Source of the DNA: Bovifimicola sp050309585
GTDB lineage: Bacteria > Bacillota > Clostridia > Lachnospirales > Lachnospiraceae
NCBI GenBank assembly: GCA_050309585.1
Contig: JBNRML010000089.1
Span: forward strand, 1 to 13,443
Length of the DNA: 13,443 bases
Direction of reading: 5' to 3'
Within the stretch, counting starts at the first letter, position 1. Each line of letters starts with the position of its first letter. The notes under the pieces were generated by a model, which had not been told where the DNA came from, searched no databases, and saw nothing but the letters and a program-made list of their open reading frames with translations. The position numbers and the translations under genes were made by a program. This document shows positions 1 through 6,072 of this stretch, piece by piece.

Positions 1-867
1 AATGAGTATAGTTTAAACGTTTTTGAACATGATTTAGAAGATACAAATGCTCATATTGATAGATTAGTAAAGGACATTGAAGCGCAAAATGAAACACAAG
101 GTAAGGGAGGATGTTATAGTGGATATGCTTCGAATCCATATAGGACGATAGAAAACATTCTTGTCTTAGGCAAAGTCAAGGTACCGGTAAAAGAAATAAA
201 TAAAGTGTTAAATGCTACCTTAGGAACACTTAGAGCAGAGAGACAGACATTGGAAAGCAAAGTGGACGCATGGAAGTTGATAACAATTATTTTTATGAAG
301 TACCCTAAAGCAAAGTGTGTTAGAGAAGCTACAGTAGAGATAAATAAAAATATAGATGTATTTTTAAAAGGTAAAGACATCTTTTTAACGAGCGGATACA
401 ATGAAAGTAGTTTGCAAGTGGCTTTTCGGTTTTGGAAAATCTTTATTAATCAAATTGATGAATTAAGCGTAATAGAGACTTTTGCTAATATTGCAAGGAA
501 CGATACTTCGGAAATACTTGTAGTACTTAATGTGCTATATGGTTTATTGACGGAAGCAGAAAAGCTAGGTTTATCTATAACGCATAGCAAATATATGCTT
601 CAGTCCCTTTTGGAATTCAGTAGAAACCCAAATAGCGAAGTAAGATTTTATGCATACATATTATTGATTAAGATAATGAAAATGGACCAAGACTGCGAAG
701 GACTGATTTTATCTCGTTTATCAGAAGCTATGGATGATGAAGTGTATAAAAATAAAGTTGCAATATTAAGTAGACTATCAAAAAAGGAAGATAAAAAAGT
801 ACAGTATATTATTTCTAAGGGAAAGGTTGATAATCACTTTTGGGTTAGAGAGGTCGCTGATAGATGA
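1..867 (+). CDS. C-terminal part of a large helical-repeat-like protein (partial, 5' end outside window)
   Basis: The frame is open from base 1 to the TGA at 865-867 (288 residues). The GTG at 205 is only the first internal start codon, so the real gene begins left of the window. I do not recognise a catalytic motif. The last 150 residues read as paired amphipathic helices with HEAT-like character, such as NPNSEVRFYAYILLIKIMK followed by similarly spaced helices ending HFWVREVADR. Residues 30-80 are polar and Lys/Glu rich. The stop lies 16 bp before the next gene, an ADP-ribosyltransferase-like protein, so the two are probably co-transcribed. Helical repeats at a C-terminus are common in sensor modules of STAND-type ATPases, but no NTPase part is visible here, so that role is inference. 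HEAT-like assignment is by eye, from helix pattern only. Confidence 0.7.
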   Translation, partial: NEYSLNVFEHDLEDTNAHIDRLVKDIEAQNETQGKGGCYSGYASNPYRTIENILVLGKVKVPVKEINKVLNATLGTLRAERQTLESKVDAWKLITIIFMKYPKAKCVREATVEINKNIDVFLKGKDIFLTSGYNESSLQVAFRFWKIFINQIDELSVIETFANIARNDTSEILVVLNVLYGLLTEAEKLGLSITHSKYMLQSLLEFSRNPNSEVRFYAYILLIKIMKMDQDCEGLILSRLSEAMDDEVYKNKVAILSRLSKKEDKKVQYIISKGKVDNHFWVREVADR

Positions 868-883
868 GAGAGAAGGTGTTTGA

Positions 884-1786
884 ATGAAATTACTAAGATA
901 CCTTAAGCAACATCGTAATATAACGCAAGAAGATATGCTTAGGGATACGGAAGGAGAACCATTTGTTTTTTTTCGCGGAGGTGAAATTAATAATATAAAG
1001 AATGGAGTTTATTTTTGTAACAGTATCGTAGATGCAATAGGTTATGCTGGAGGTGTTGGGGATAATAAGGTATTATACCGAACAAATATTTGTACAATGC
1101 ATCCGCTAATTATTGATGCTACATGTGACGATGGTTTTTATTATTATGATACTATAAAAGTGGAACGGGATAGATTTTTCCCTAAAGATTTGTATGATGA
1201 ATTTATTCAGAGTACAACTGAAAAGTACAAATCGAAATATGTTTCCACAGATGAAATTCTTGAATGGGCAATAGGGAAAGGGTGTTTTGATAGCGTTATT
1301 ATTAAAAATGTACGAGAAGGTATGGATAATAAGAAACCAATATATGATGTTATGGTTTGGAATAGAGATACTTTAGTAAATCTTTCAAAGTTATCTGAAC
1401 ACAAAAATGTTGTCAAGGAACATATGCAATATATGATTAAGAGAATTGATTTATATAAGTTTTGTGGAATAAAAGAACAGCGGGGATTATTATCGCAAAG
1501 ACACAAAATAGACCATACCCTAGAGTGTTGGATACAATTACAGGATGCTGGATATGAGTTGGATAACCGATTGGTTTTCAAAATGAAGTCAAATATATGT
1601 GCAGTTTTTTGTAATGAGATAAATGACTATATATATTTTGAAAAAATATCTGATGGAGAATATCTGTATAGACCTAAGAGATTTGGAGAGCAAATTATAG
1701 AAGAAGATGTGGGAACAGAGATTATTATTCATGGAATTAATTCTGTATTCAAAAATTTTGTTATAAAGAACAATATAGCGGTGTAA
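884..1786 (+). CDS. Putative ADP-ribosyltransferase-fold protein (polyvalent-protein ART type)
   Basis: A 300-residue protein with ATG at 884 and AGAAGG about 8 bp upstream. The first 170 residues follow the order seen in ART domains of polyvalent phage and element proteins. They show a short strand with FFRGG (residues 29-33), then GVYFCNSIVDAIGYAG (41-56, equivalent to the 'WFT..A..YA' segment), then KVLYRTNICTMHPLIIDA (62-79). These are followed by CFDSVIIKNVREG (134-146, like 'GYDGVIIKNV.D') and YDVMVWNRDTLVNLSKL (154-170, like 'Y.VF.P.QIKS'). Such domains transfer ADP-ribose from NAD to protein or nucleic acid. The last 130 residues are unlike anything I know and may bind a target or partner. 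It follows the helical-repeat gene after 16 bp, which suggests a two-gene unit. The final codons and stop lie inside a 55-bp repeat. The fold assignment is by motif pattern; a clear catalytic Glu could not be fixed. Confidence 0.6.
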   Translation: MKLLRYLKQHRNITQEDMLRDTEGEPFVFFRGGEINNIKNGVYFCNSIVDAIGYAGGVGDNKVLYRTNICTMHPLIIDATCDDGFYYYDTIKVERDRFFPKDLYDEFIQSTTEKYKSKYVSTDEILEWAIGKGCFDSVIIKNVREGMDNKKPIYDVMVWNRDTLVNLSKLSEHKNVVKEHMQYMIKRIDLYKFCGIKEQRGLLSQRHKIDHTLECWIQLQDAGYELDNRLVFKMKSNICAVFCNEINDYIYFEKISDGEYLYRPKRFGEQIIEEDVGTEIIIHGINSVFKNFVIKNNIAV

Positions 1787-1829
1787 CCCAAGTGATTGCA
1801 AAGCGGAAGTCGTAACCCGCCACCGCATT
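1775..1829 (+). repeat. 55-bp structured repeat, copy A
   Basis: It begins ATAGCGGTGTAACCC and ends TAACCCGCCACCGCATT. An outer stem GCGGTG (1778-1783) pairs with CACCGC (1821-1826). An inner GCGG (1803-1806) pairs with CCGC (1817-1820). Copy B at 2537-2591 matches at 50 of 55 positions, and all five differences are transitions. The stop codon of the ART-like gene lies within it. There is no T-tract, so it is not an ordinary terminator. Confidence 0.9.
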
Positions 1830-1882
1830 TATGGTATAGAGGAATTTAGGCAAGATGGTAATTATTCTGAAAGGATATTGAT

Positions 1883-2548
1883 ATGAATAAGAAAGAGGCA
1901 AGAGAGGCATATGATAGAATTGTGGAGAACAATATAAGCAATATACTAAAAGATTATCAAGATCCGGATATTCCATATGAAGATACGATGATAATTAAAA
2001 AATCTGAATGGCACAATGTCGGGGAAATGCGGATTAGAATGTCATCGGATGGCTTGTGTAGTGTTAAAAAAATGCAGTCAATATACATGGAAGATGTAGA
2101 TTTACTTCTTGAGAAGTATGTTTTGCTGAGAAAAGGGATGTTTGATTGCTTAAAGTGGCCGTCTTATGCGTTAAGCATAAATACCTTACGAGCAAACAGG
2201 TCATTTAACGATAGAATTGATTTGACACTTGCTGATATACAAAAATTTTATGAGGTGATAGCTAAAAAAGATATTTCATTTGGTTTGTTCCAAGAAATTG
2301 TGAATGATTCGCAGTTAAAATTAAGATATGCTTACTATAATGTTATGACTTTTTCATGGCTTAACCAATTTGAAGAATTTGAAAATTTTATTAAACAAAA
2401 TAAGTTAACAGAGTTTGTTGAAATGAAGAATGGTAAAGTTGTGCCGTGGATAGATGAGAAGTATACAAATACTTTTTGTAAAGAATATTTTGATGAATTG
2501 TGTGATAGAGCTATATCGTATAAGAGGAATAATGACATAGCGGTGTAA
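1883..2548 (+). CDS. Hypothetical protein between two 55-bp repeats
   Basis: A 221-residue soluble protein with ATG at 1883, preceded by AAAGGA about 8 bp upstream. I do not recognise a family. The N-terminal 60 residues are charged and end in a probable beta segment (residues 45-60, 'GEMRIRMSSDGLCSV'). The remainder is mostly helical, rich in Phe, Tyr, Asn and Lys, with no signal peptide, membrane segment or obvious catalytic motif. Its last residues (NNDIAV) closely match those of the preceding gene (NNIAV) because both are encoded by the start of the 55-bp repeat. The gene plus its downstream repeat therefore behaves like a unit of about 760 bp placed between two repeat copies. Base composition is AT-rich like the two genes before it and unlike the helicase after it. 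It could be a partner of the ART-like gene or an independent inserted cassette. Confidence 0.75.
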   Translation: MNKKEAREAYDRIVENNISNILKDYQDPDIPYEDTMIIKKSEWHNVGEMRIRMSSDGLCSVKKMQSIYMEDVDLLLEKYVLLRKGMFDCLKWPSYALSINTLRANRSFNDRIDLTLADIQKFYEVIAKKDISFGLFQEIVNDSQLKLRYAYYNVMTFSWLNQFEEFENFIKQNKLTEFVEMKNGKVVPWIDEKYTNTFCKEYFDELCDRAISYKRNNDIAV

Positions 2549-2591
2549 CCCAGATGATTGTAAAGCGGGAGTCATAACCCGCCACCGCATT
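2537..2591 (+). repeat. 55-bp structured repeat, copy B
   Basis: Second copy, 50/55 identical to 1775-1829. Outer stem GCGGTG (2540-2545) pairs with CACCGC (2583-2588). The inner stem is a full five pairs, GCGGG (2565-2569) with CCCGC (2578-2582). It contains the stop codon of the 1883-2548 gene. A further small hairpin GATTCC-ATCC-GGAATC (2593-2608) follows directly. The 96 bp from 2592 to the helicase frame carry no Shine-Dalgarno. Confidence 0.9.
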
Positions 2592-2687
2592 CGATTCCAT
2601 CCGGAATCCTAAAACTGAATATAGAACCTATCCATAAAAGGCTTTTTAAGAAAAGCGAAATTTTCTCAAAAAATCCCCTTCACACCC

Positions 2688-4931
2688 TTGACACGAGCGG
2701 GTACCGGAAAAACATATGCGTCAGCATTTGCCATGCGTGAACTTGGATATAAAAGAGTATTATTCTTAGTTCATCGTGGACAGTTGGCGCGTCAGACCAA
2801 GAAATCATATCAGAAGGTATTTGGAAAAAATATTTCCATGGGATTAGTAGGTGCCGGATATTCTGATTATGAAGCAGATTATGTGTTTGCAATGGTACAG
2901 ACATTAAATCGTGATGAACATTTGCATAAATATAGTCCTGACGAATTTGATTGTATTATCTTGGATGAGGCACATCACAGTTCCGCAGATACATATCAGA
3001 AGGTAATGAGTTATTTTAAGCCGAAACTGTGGCTTGGTATGACTGCGACTCCGGATAAAAGGGATGACGATGTAGCAGGACGTAACATTTACGAGATATT
3101 TAATTATCAGATTGCATATGAAATTCGATTGCAGCAAGCAATGGAAGAGGATATATTATGTCCGTTTCACTATTTCGGAATCAGCGATGTTTCCTTAGTT
3201 GAAGAAAAGCAATTGAAATCGAGAAAAATGTCTGATAGAGATTTCAATTTGCTTACTGGCGATGAGCGTGTACGCCATATTATTGAACAAGCAGAATATT
3301 ATGGATATAGCGGAGATAGAGTGAAAGGCCTGATTTTCTGTAGTAGGATTGATGAATCCGAGGAATTATCGCAGAAATTTAATGCTTTAGGTTATCGAAC
3401 AATTGCACTTAATGGTAGCGCGTCCGAGGACGAGAGAACCAATGCTTTCGAAAGACTTGCGATGGATGAGAAAGATGCGACAGAAAAGCTGCAACCACTT
3501 GACTATATTTTTTCTGTGGAAATTCTGAATGAAGGTGTCGATATAGTAGAGGTAAATCAAGTTATTATGCTTCGACCGACGGAATCACCAATTGTATTTA
3601 TTCAGCAGCTTGGTCGTGGATTGCGTAAAGCAGAGGGGAAGGAATATGTTGTAATTCTTGACTTCATCGGAAACTATAATAATAACTTTATGATTCCGGT
3701 GGCACTTTCCGGAGATCGTTCTTATAATCCGGATATTATCCGGAAGTATGTTATAAGTGGTAACACTACTATTCCCGGTGCTTCTACAGTACACTTTGAT
3801 GAAATTGCCAAGGATAAAATATTCTCATCTATTGACAAGATTAAGGGAATGAAATCCATTATCAAGTCCAGCTATAAAAATTTAAAAAATAGGCTTGGAC
3901 GTGTTCCATATCTGGTTGATTTTTATGATAACGGAGAGGTGGATCCGCTGGTAATTATTCGTGAATATAAAACCTATCAGGCATTTCTTGAATCAGAGGA
4001 AAAGGAATTGTATGTAGGAAAAATCTCCGAACAGGAAATGACAACGCTTGAATATTTGTCAAAAACTGTGCTGTCCGGTGCAAGACCATATGAACTTGAA
4101 ATATTAAAGCGTTTGATGAAGCATGAGGTAATTCGCATTGATGAAATCAAGAGTGAACTGCAAGCGCAATATGGATATATTGTGGATATGGCATCGTTTG
4201 CAAATGCGGTGGAGGTATTACAAGGAAGATTTGTAAGCAAGGAAGAAGAGTATCAGAAATATTGCCACATCGATATCGTGAATAATGATGAAAGCATGAT
4301 GTTGCGTAGAATGATGGCTTTTGCAGAACGTCTGAAGCATATGGAATTTAATAGACAGGTTGAGGATATTATTGAAGTCGGACTAAGACGATACAGAGAA
4401 AAATATCATGTTGGAAGAACTGAAGAATCTCCATTTGTATTATATGAAAAGTATTCCAGACGTGACGTGAGCTTGCTTATGAATTGTGGAAAAGATTTAT
4501 CTTCTACGATGTATGGAATGAAGCGAATAGGTGACGATGTGTTTATCTTTGTTACATACCATAAAGAAGAAAGCGCAGATGATGAAAAGAGCTATGTTGA
4601 TGGAAAGCCGGATTACGCAGATGCATTTGAAGACAATATTATTTTCAGATGGGATTCGCAGATTGGTAGAGGCGTGGACAGTTCTTACATGGAAGATGTA
4701 TGCACTGCAGCACGAAAACATTTGCTTGTTAAAAAGAGTGATGCAGAGACGAATTTTTACTATATGGGTCTGTTCGATGTAATTGATGTAAAGGCTGATA
4801 CTAAGAAAGACAATAATGGGAAAGATAGAGACATTGCGAAGGTAACGATGCAGATGCGACATTCTGTAAGAGATGATTTATTACGTTATTTGCAGAGCAA
4901 TATTCAGACAGAAGGAGATAAGGCCGTATGA
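2688..4931 (+). CDS. Superfamily II DEAD/DEAH helicase with DUF3427-like C-terminus, 5'-truncated
   Basis: 747 residues remain. The ATPase core is well preserved. It has Walker A AGTGKT (residues 4-9), motif Ia around FLVHRGQLARQ (26-36), DEAH (93-96), TAT (119-121), motif V FSVEILNEGVDI (275-286) and motif VI QQLGRGLR (306-313, with arginine fingers). From about residue 385, NLKNRLGRVPYLVDFYDNG starts the DUF3427-type C-terminal region. Full-length relatives carry an N-terminal domain (often phospholipase D-like) and a Q-motif region before Walker A. Here all of that is missing: the only start is a TTG three codons before the motif, with a pyrimidine-rich stretch and no ribosome binding site upstream, and an in-frame stop at 2622-2624. 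The gene was probably cut by rearrangement at about 2698. It overlaps the Nudix gene by 4 bp. Likely role is ATP-driven nucleic-acid translocation in repair or defence; whether a product is still made is doubtful. Confidence 0.85.
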   Translation: MTRAGTGKTYASAFAMRELGYKRVLFLVHRGQLARQTKKSYQKVFGKNISMGLVGAGYSDYEADYVFAMVQTLNRDEHLHKYSPDEFDCIILDEAHHSSADTYQKVMSYFKPKLWLGMTATPDKRDDDVAGRNIYEIFNYQIAYEIRLQQAMEEDILCPFHYFGISDVSLVEEKQLKSRKMSDRDFNLLTGDERVRHIIEQAEYYGYSGDRVKGLIFCSRIDESEELSQKFNALGYRTIALNGSASEDERTNAFERLAMDEKDATEKLQPLDYIFSVEILNEGVDIVEVNQVIMLRPTESPIVFIQQLGRGLRKAEGKEYVVILDFIGNYNNNFMIPVALSGDRSYNPDIIRKYVISGNTTIPGASTVHFDEIAKDKIFSSIDKIKGMKSIIKSSYKNLKNRLGRVPYLVDFYDNGEVDPLVIIREYKTYQAFLESEEKELYVGKISEQEMTTLEYLSKTVLSGARPYELEILKRLMKHEVIRIDEIKSELQAQYGYIVDMASFANAVEVLQGRFVSKEEEYQKYCHIDIVNNDESMMLRRMMAFAERLKHMEFNRQVEDIIEVGLRRYREKYHVGRTEESPFVLYEKYSRRDVSLLMNCGKDLSSTMYGMKRIGDDVFIFVTYHKEESADDEKSYVDGKPDYADAFEDNIIFRWDSQIGRGVDSSYMEDVCTAARKHLLVKKSDAETNFYYMGLFDVIDVKADTKKDNNGKDRDIAKVTMQMRHSVRDDLLRYLQSNIQTEGDKAV

Positions 4932-5329
4932 AAACAATAAGAGTAGTTGCAGCTATAACAAAGGCAGTAAACGAAAAAGGTGAGACTATTATTTTTGCAA
5001 CCCAACGTGGTTATGGTGATTTCAAAGGTGGCTGGGAGTTCCCTGGCGGAAAAATCGAAGAAGGTGAAACACCTCAGGAAGCTCTCAAACGTGAAATTAT
5101 GGAAGAACTGGAAACTGAAATCGTCGTAGGTGAACTGATTGATACCATTGAATACGATTATCCAACATTTCATCTTTCTATGGATTGCTTCTGGGTAGAA
5201 ATTGTATCCGGTGACTTGGTTCTGACAGAGCATGCGGCAGCAAAGTGGCTTACGAAGGAAGAACTGGATTCTGTTGAGTGGTTACCTGCGGATATCACTT
5301 TGATTGAAAAAATAAAAGCAGCCATTTAA
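4928..5329 (+). CDS. Nudix hydrolase (MutT / nucleoside-triphosphate pyrophosphohydrolase type)
   Basis: 133 residues, ATG at 4928 overlapping the helicase stop (ATGA), with GAAGGAGAT about 10 bp upstream, so translation is probably coupled. The Nudix box GX5EX7REUXEE is intact: G41, E47, R55-E56 and E59-E60. It is preceded by GDFKGGWEFPGG (residues 30-41), the segment typical of MutT and CTP pyrophosphohydrolase (NudG-like) enzymes. The usual Gly after EE is Glu-Thr here (LETEI), a tolerated change. It would hydrolyse damaged or non-canonical (d)NTPs to the monophosphate and pyrophosphate in the cytoplasm. Pairing with a DUF3427-type helicase fits nucleotide-pool cleaning or repair, or a defence module that acts on nucleotides. 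The sequence does not say which substrate is used. Confidence 0.92.
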   Translation: MKTIRVVAAITKAVNEKGETIIFATQRGYGDFKGGWEFPGGKIEEGETPQEALKREIMEELETEIVVGELIDTIEYDYPTFHLSMDCFWVEIVSGDLVLTEHAAAKWLTKEELDSVEWLPADITLIEKIKAAI

Positions 5330-5346
5330 GGCAGTTTAAGAAAAAC

Positions 5347-5384
5347 GAGAGGGCGCTTTCTAAGAGTATAAGAAGCGTCCTCTT
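5347..5384 (+). terminator. Hairpin terminator after the helicase-Nudix pair
   Basis: A 12-bp stem (5347-5358 with 5373-5384) carries two G-T wobbles and a 14-base loop, placed 17 bp after the Nudix stop. The following run is TTATAT and not a true T-tract, so termination may be partial. Confidence 0.6.
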
Positions 5385-5522
5385 ATATAGCGGTAATAGG
5401 TTAGATTCTTCGAAAATTCACCGGAAATCCACCCCAAATCCCGCTTTTATTATAGTTGCGTCTGTGGTATGGTTTATAATAAGCAAGGACGAATCTGATA
5501 ATTCACAAAAGTGGCAAGCAGT
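5385..5522. other. Left part of a 743-bp intergenic region; no gene recognised
   Basis: The 138 bp after the Nudix terminator are non-coding as far as I can see. ATATAGCGGT (5385-5394) repeats the first ten bases around repeat copy A, but the match stops there. A TATAAT lies near 5474 without a well-spaced -35. This stretch may hold the junction between the accessory block and the integrative element proper, but no terminal repeat could be identified. Confidence 0.35.
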
Positions 5523-5614
5523 GCAAAGGTATATACATATACAACTTTGCAAGCAAGGCAAACCTGTACAGGTTTTGCTTTTCTGCTTGTTGGGGATTGC
5601 CCCAAGCCCCTTGG
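5523..5614. other. Cluster of palindromes (possible oriT-like or regulatory region)
   Basis: Three structures lie in tandem. First, GCAAAG-GTATAT / ATATAC-AA-CTTTGC (5523-5550). Second, a perfect 16-base palindrome AAACCTGTACAGGTTT (5560-5575), followed by TGCTTTT. Third, TTGGGG-ATTG-CCCCAA (5590-5605), whose right arm can alternatively pair as CCAAG-CCC-CTTGG (5602-5614). The second could act as a weak terminator. Such dense dyads are typical of transfer origins or replication control regions of mobile elements, but no relaxase gene is in view and no nick-site consensus is recognised. Confidence 0.5.
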
Positions 5615-5663
5615 ATTTCTCTAAATTGCATTTTGGAGAAAGCTACGCCTTCGGCTGAATGCA

Positions 5664-5703
5664 TGTAGGGTAATTGTAGGGTATCTGTAGGGATATTGTA
5701 GGG
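5664..5703 (+). repeat. Iteron-like array: four TGTAGGG repeats at exact 11-bp spacing
   Basis: TGTAGGG occurs at 5664, 5675, 5686 and 5697, separated by TAAT, TATC/ATAT-type spacers of four bases. The 11-bp period puts every site on about the same face of the helix, as expected for cooperative binding of an initiator or regulator. The last unit runs directly into TTGACA (5707-5712) of the putative rep promoter. It lies 370 bp before repA, whose product is the obvious candidate binder (inference). Confidence 0.8.
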
Positions 5704-5706
5704 TTT

Positions 5707-5742
5707 TTGACAGTATGCAGCGGAATTTATCTGTGCTATAGT
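5707..5742 (+). promoter_or_regulatory. Putative promoter of the rep leader
   Basis: TTGACA is at 5707-5712 and an extended -10, TGCTATAGT, at 5734-5742. The gap of 24 bp is too long for a normal sigma-A pair, so recognition would rest on the extended -10, or the TTGACA belongs to the protein-binding array. The position between the two 11-bp repeat arrays suits an autoregulated rep operon. Confidence 0.45.
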
Positions 5743-5754
5743 ATATGCAGATAT

Positions 5755-5787
5755 AAATGTCCACCAAATGTCTACCATTTGTCCATT
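5755..5787 (+). repeat. Second 11-bp direct-repeat array downstream of the promoter
   Basis: AAATGTCCACC (5755-5765), AAATGTCTACC (5766-5776) and the degenerate ATTTGTCCATT (5777-5787) follow one another without spacers. The unit length equals that of the TGTAGGG array but the sequence differs, which suggests a second protein or a second binding mode. The array would sit at the start of the transcript, in operator position. Confidence 0.65.
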
Positions 5788-5846
5788 TTCAGATTTCTGC
5801 ATCTGTGATAAAGTGTATACAGAGAAAATTTAAAAAGGTGAGCGAG

Positions 5847-5951
5847 ATGATATTTGCAGTTTCTGATAAGGGAGCTGTTTTTTTATTTTGCAAATTTTTG
5901 CTGTGTGCAAAGGAACGACTTTGGCCAGAAGCGTCAAAGTATAAAAACTAA
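5847..5951 (+). CDS. Possible 34-residue leader peptide upstream of repA
   Basis: ATG at 5847 is preceded by AAAGGTGAG (5835-5843) at a workable distance, and the frame runs to the TAA at 5949-5951. The peptide begins MIFAVSDKGAVF, has a Phe/Leu/Cys-rich middle and ends in a charged tail. I know of no function. Its coding sequence contains CAAAG (5907-5911), CTTTG (5918-5922) and CAAAG (5934-5938), so the middle element can pair with either neighbour. An intrinsic terminator follows 19 bp after the stop. This order (promoter, leader ORF, competing hairpins, terminator, rep genes) suggests attenuation. It may also be untranslated leader that happens to be open. Confidence 0.4.
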   Translation: MIFAVSDKGAVFLFCKFLLCAKERLWPEASKYKN

Positions 5952-5969
5952 AAAAAGAAGAGCATGGAT

Positions 5970-6008
5970 AACACCAGTATTTCAGTGAGAAGTATGTGGT
6001 GTTTTTTT
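5970..6008 (+). terminator. Intrinsic terminator between leader and repA (candidate attenuator)
   Basis: AACACCA (5970-5976) pairs with TGGTGTT (5997-6003), with a 20-base loop, and the right arm runs into seven T residues (6002-6008). It lies after the leader promoter and 65 bp before repA, so it must be read through to express repA from that promoter. Between it and repA are AAGGAG (6018-6023) with short in-frame starts at 6025 and 6029. The ORF from 6025 stops at 6070-6072, directly against the repA ATG. Confidence 0.75.
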
Positions 6009-6072
6009 ATTGCCCATAAGGAGCATGCATGAAGGAATTGAAATAAAATCACAAAGGAGGGAGAGTAGATAA

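Noticed and set aside
1589..1828. Minus-strand frames starting MRWRV inside both repeat copies (also 2405-2590)
   Set aside because: They share their first residues only because they read the antisense of the 55-bp repeat, then continue as shadows of the plus-strand genes.
1775..1829. Reading the 55-bp repeat as an integron attC site
   Set aside because: The ends do not fit the RYYYAAC / GTTRRRY boxes, and the integrase in the window is Tn916-like with no integron-specific insertion. Only the general layout is alike.
1775..1829. Reading the repeat as an intrinsic terminator
   Set aside because: Neither copy is followed by a T-tract.
2537..2591. Reading the repeat as a tRNA fragment, because a T-arm-like hairpin abuts an acceptor-like stem
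   Set aside because: At 55 bases there is no room for D and anticodon arms, and the loop (AGTCATAA) lacks the TTCRA sequence.
4497..4862. Long antisense frame inside the helicase, and similar ones inside int, dnaC and LCP genes
   Set aside because: Composition is that of shadows (Ser/Leu/Ile rich, no domain) opposite genes with clear family motifs, and no ribosome binding sites precede them.
5385..5424. A third, degenerate copy of the 55-bp repeat (ATATAGCGGT ... CACCGG)
   Set aside because: Only ten bases match at the start and the interior is unrelated and shorter; chance similarity is likely.
5464..5658. A 64-codon plus-strand frame and an antisense 99-codon frame (5503-5802, minus)
   Set aside because: Both run through the palindrome cluster and the repeat arrays, have no good ribosome binding site, and their apparent similarity across elements would come from conserved non-coding structure.
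5664..5787. A CRISPR array
   Set aside because: Repeat units are 7-11 bp with 0-4 bp spacers and no cas genes are present; this is the pattern of protein-binding iterons.
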